Positions 63,164 to 64,000 of a stretch of 64,000 nt of DNA are shown here, in pieces; position 1 is the stretch's first letter; each line of letters opens with the position of its first letter. This DNA comes from Thermofilum sp. (GTDB taxonomy: Archaea; Thermoproteota; Thermoprotei; Thermofilales; Thermofilaceae): assembly GCA_038741495.1 (NCBI GenBank), contig JAVYKX010000001.1, forward strand, positions 614,918-678,917, written 5' to 3'. The notes under the pieces are model-generated. The model had not been told where the DNA came from. It did not search any database and worked only from the letters and a program-made list of their open reading frames with translations. A program made the translations under genes and the position numbers.

Positions 63164-63178
63164 ATATCTAGATATTAA
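63164..63178 (-). promoter_or_regulatory. Promoter with 12-bp palindrome for the RHH-protease pair
   Basis: ATATCTAGATAT (63164-63175) is a perfect palindrome overlapping the minus-strand TATA box CTTAATATC, centred near 63176, 27 bases before GTG 63150. Confidence 0.65.
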
Positions 63179-63546
63179 GCTTTCCGGAGCACTCTTCTAC
63201 TCGCCTGGTAGGCGCTGATACTGTACGTTCGCAGGGATTCAACCGTTTTCTACAGGCTGACGGCGAACCTCCCTGCCGTTGCTCTTCGCGCGCGAGCGGG
63301 CGGGGTGGAGGTTGAGGAGACAGCTTCCGGCGGGTGCTGATAACGGCTGTCTATCAGCAGAATTTGCTCAGACGGTTAAGGGCGTGGGCAGCCACGTAGC
63401 CGGGCTAGCACTCACTCTTGACCTGAGAGGGGCGAGCTGCTGCCTGCTGACCGGTGGGTGAGAGCCCTAGCGTCTCGAGCCTACGGGCTGGGCGGCGTGG
63501 GCACTCGTGGATTGGCTCTCGGAGAAGCAGGTGCGCGGGCGCGCAG
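63179..63546. other. Gene-free stretch
   Basis: About 370 bases without a gene I can support. Short open frames here have no family resemblance. Confidence 0.4.
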
Positions 63547-63882
63547 TCAGGCGATTCTGATCCAGTGCTTGGAGGCGTCCCTCAGCAGGGCGCTCTCCTG
63601 CAGCCTCTCCGCGAACTCCTCCGGCGTCAGCGGTATCGCCTCCACGAAAGGCTTTATCTGCGCTTTCCACTGTAGCTCGTTGATGAGGTCGAGCCTCTCG
63701 AGGAATTTCATCCCTCTGAAATCCTCGGAGACCACTACTAGGTCGACGTCGCTTGTCTTAAGCCAGGTGCCCTTAGCGTAGCTGCCGAAAAGGTACGCCT
63801 CTTTCACTCTAATCCTCTGCGAGAGCAGCTCCAGGAGGGTGCGCGCGGCTCTAAGCGCGGCTTCGAAGGAACTCTCTGACAA
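63547..63882 (-). CDS. Minimal nucleotidyltransferase (MNT) antitoxin
   Basis: A 111-residue Pol-beta-fold protein. AYLFGSYAKGTWLKTSDVDLVVV gives the GS-x10-D-x-D signature. The TTG 63882 start overlaps the HEPN gene by 32 bases. It would neutralise the HEPN toxin by nucleotidylation, as in characterised MNT-HEPN pairs. Confidence 0.92.
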   Translation of the reverse strand: MSESSFEAALRAARTLLELLSQRIRVKEAYLFGSYAKGTWLKTSDVDLVVVSEDFRGMKFLERLDLINELQWKAQIKPFVEAIPLTPEEFAERLQESALLRDASKHWIRIA

Positions 63883-64000
63883 GCCTTATCACCTCGCCAG
63901 CCAAGCCGTACGCTCTCTGAGCTTCAACCTTATCCACTGACTCGCTGGGAAGCCCGCCCGCCGCGTCAGGGTACCGTGTCACCGTGTAGTACTTGTTCAG
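63851..64000 (-). CDS. HEPN toxin, C-terminal part cut by the window edge
   Basis: The last 49 codons of a HEPN protein entering from the right edge: LNKYYTVTRYPDAAGG, then EAQRAYGLAGEVIRLVREF and the stop at 63851. The KYY-x3-RYPDA motif is usual near the end of HEPN domains in these pairs. The gene precedes the MNT partner, the normal order. The N-terminus lies outside. Confidence 0.85.
   Translation of the reverse strand: MNKYYTVTRYPDAAGGLPSESVDKVEAQRAYGLAGEVIRLVREFLRSRA

Overview
This is a high-GC archaeal chromosome segment, most likely from a hyperthermophilic member of the Thermoproteota (a Thermofilum-like crenarchaeal lineage is my best guess, not proven). The reasons are: many genes start with GTG, ATG or TTG about 26-33 bases after an A/T-rich TATA-like box with no leader (leaderless transcription); there are many VapBC and HEPN/nucleotidyltransferase modules; and the proteins are archaeal types (superoxide reductase, small SpeD-like proenzyme, DUF763, DUF2797, THUMP protein, archaeal PdxS/PdxT, two-subunit succinyl-CoA ligase). 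The CRISPR repeat ends in GTTGAAAG, as archaeal repeats often do. I found no tRNA, rRNA, transposase or integrase.

Layout. 1-4.4 kb: a cut-off MttB-family methyltransferase with its corrinoid protein, a divergent amidohydrolase, a secreted coiled-coil protein and a Cas4/RecB-like nuclease. 4.5-11.7 kb: VapBC, membrane and exported proteins, a THUMP protein, an ornithine-cyclodeaminase-family enzyme, an exported SagB-type oxidoreductase and a SpeD-like decarboxylase. 11.8-17.3 kb: a metallo-beta-lactamase-fold protein, an MFS transporter and an iron module (FeoC-like, DtxR-like, FeoA, FeoB) with a candidate DtxR operator. 17.3-21.2 kb: an exported protein, a small CRISPR array without adjacent cas genes, DUF763, and a HEPN/nucleotidyltransferase pair whose HEPN gene carries a 1-base frameshift. 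21.2-27.7 kb: GH38 alpha-mannosidase and GH2 beta-galactosidase, a probable glycan-use pair. 27.7-36 kb: DUF4143 ATPase behind a striking operator, MATE exporter, M28 peptidase, a candidate CARF-PIN protein, DUF2797 and VapBC. 36-44 kb: acetyl-CoA synthetase, CruF-like protein, an orphan exported pair, another VapBC, and SucCD. 44.2-47.9 kb: a probable vitamin B6 locus. 48-57 kb: VapBC, ZIP transporter, superoxide reductase, an ABC exporter with a NEW3-type surface protein, B3/B4 protein, endonuclease III and two membrane proteins. 57.4-64 kb: P-type H+-ATPase, ferritin, VapBC, flavin reductase, an RHH/retropepsin pair and a second nucleotidyltransferase/HEPN pair cut by the window end.

Most interesting candidates. 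(1) At 44.2-47.9 kb a threonine-synthase-like protein has lost the PLP lysine (NPTGSYADR instead of NPTGSFKDR) and gained a C-terminal winged helix; it lies directly upstream of pdxS-pdxT, with a perfect 12-bp palindrome between them and an ECF-type S component divergent from it. I infer a B6-responsive repressor built on a dead fold-type-II enzyme, an independent counterpart of bacterial PdxR. (2) At 32.8-34.2 kb a CARF-like domain is fused to a PIN nuclease with no type III genes in view. (3) At 62.4-63.2 kb an RHH protein and a retropepsin-like aspartic protease overlap and share a palindromic promoter, like a toxin-antitoxin operon with a protease in the toxin position.

Start sites were revised wherever a TATA-like box or ribosome-binding site favoured an internal start; these choices are inferences from spacing.
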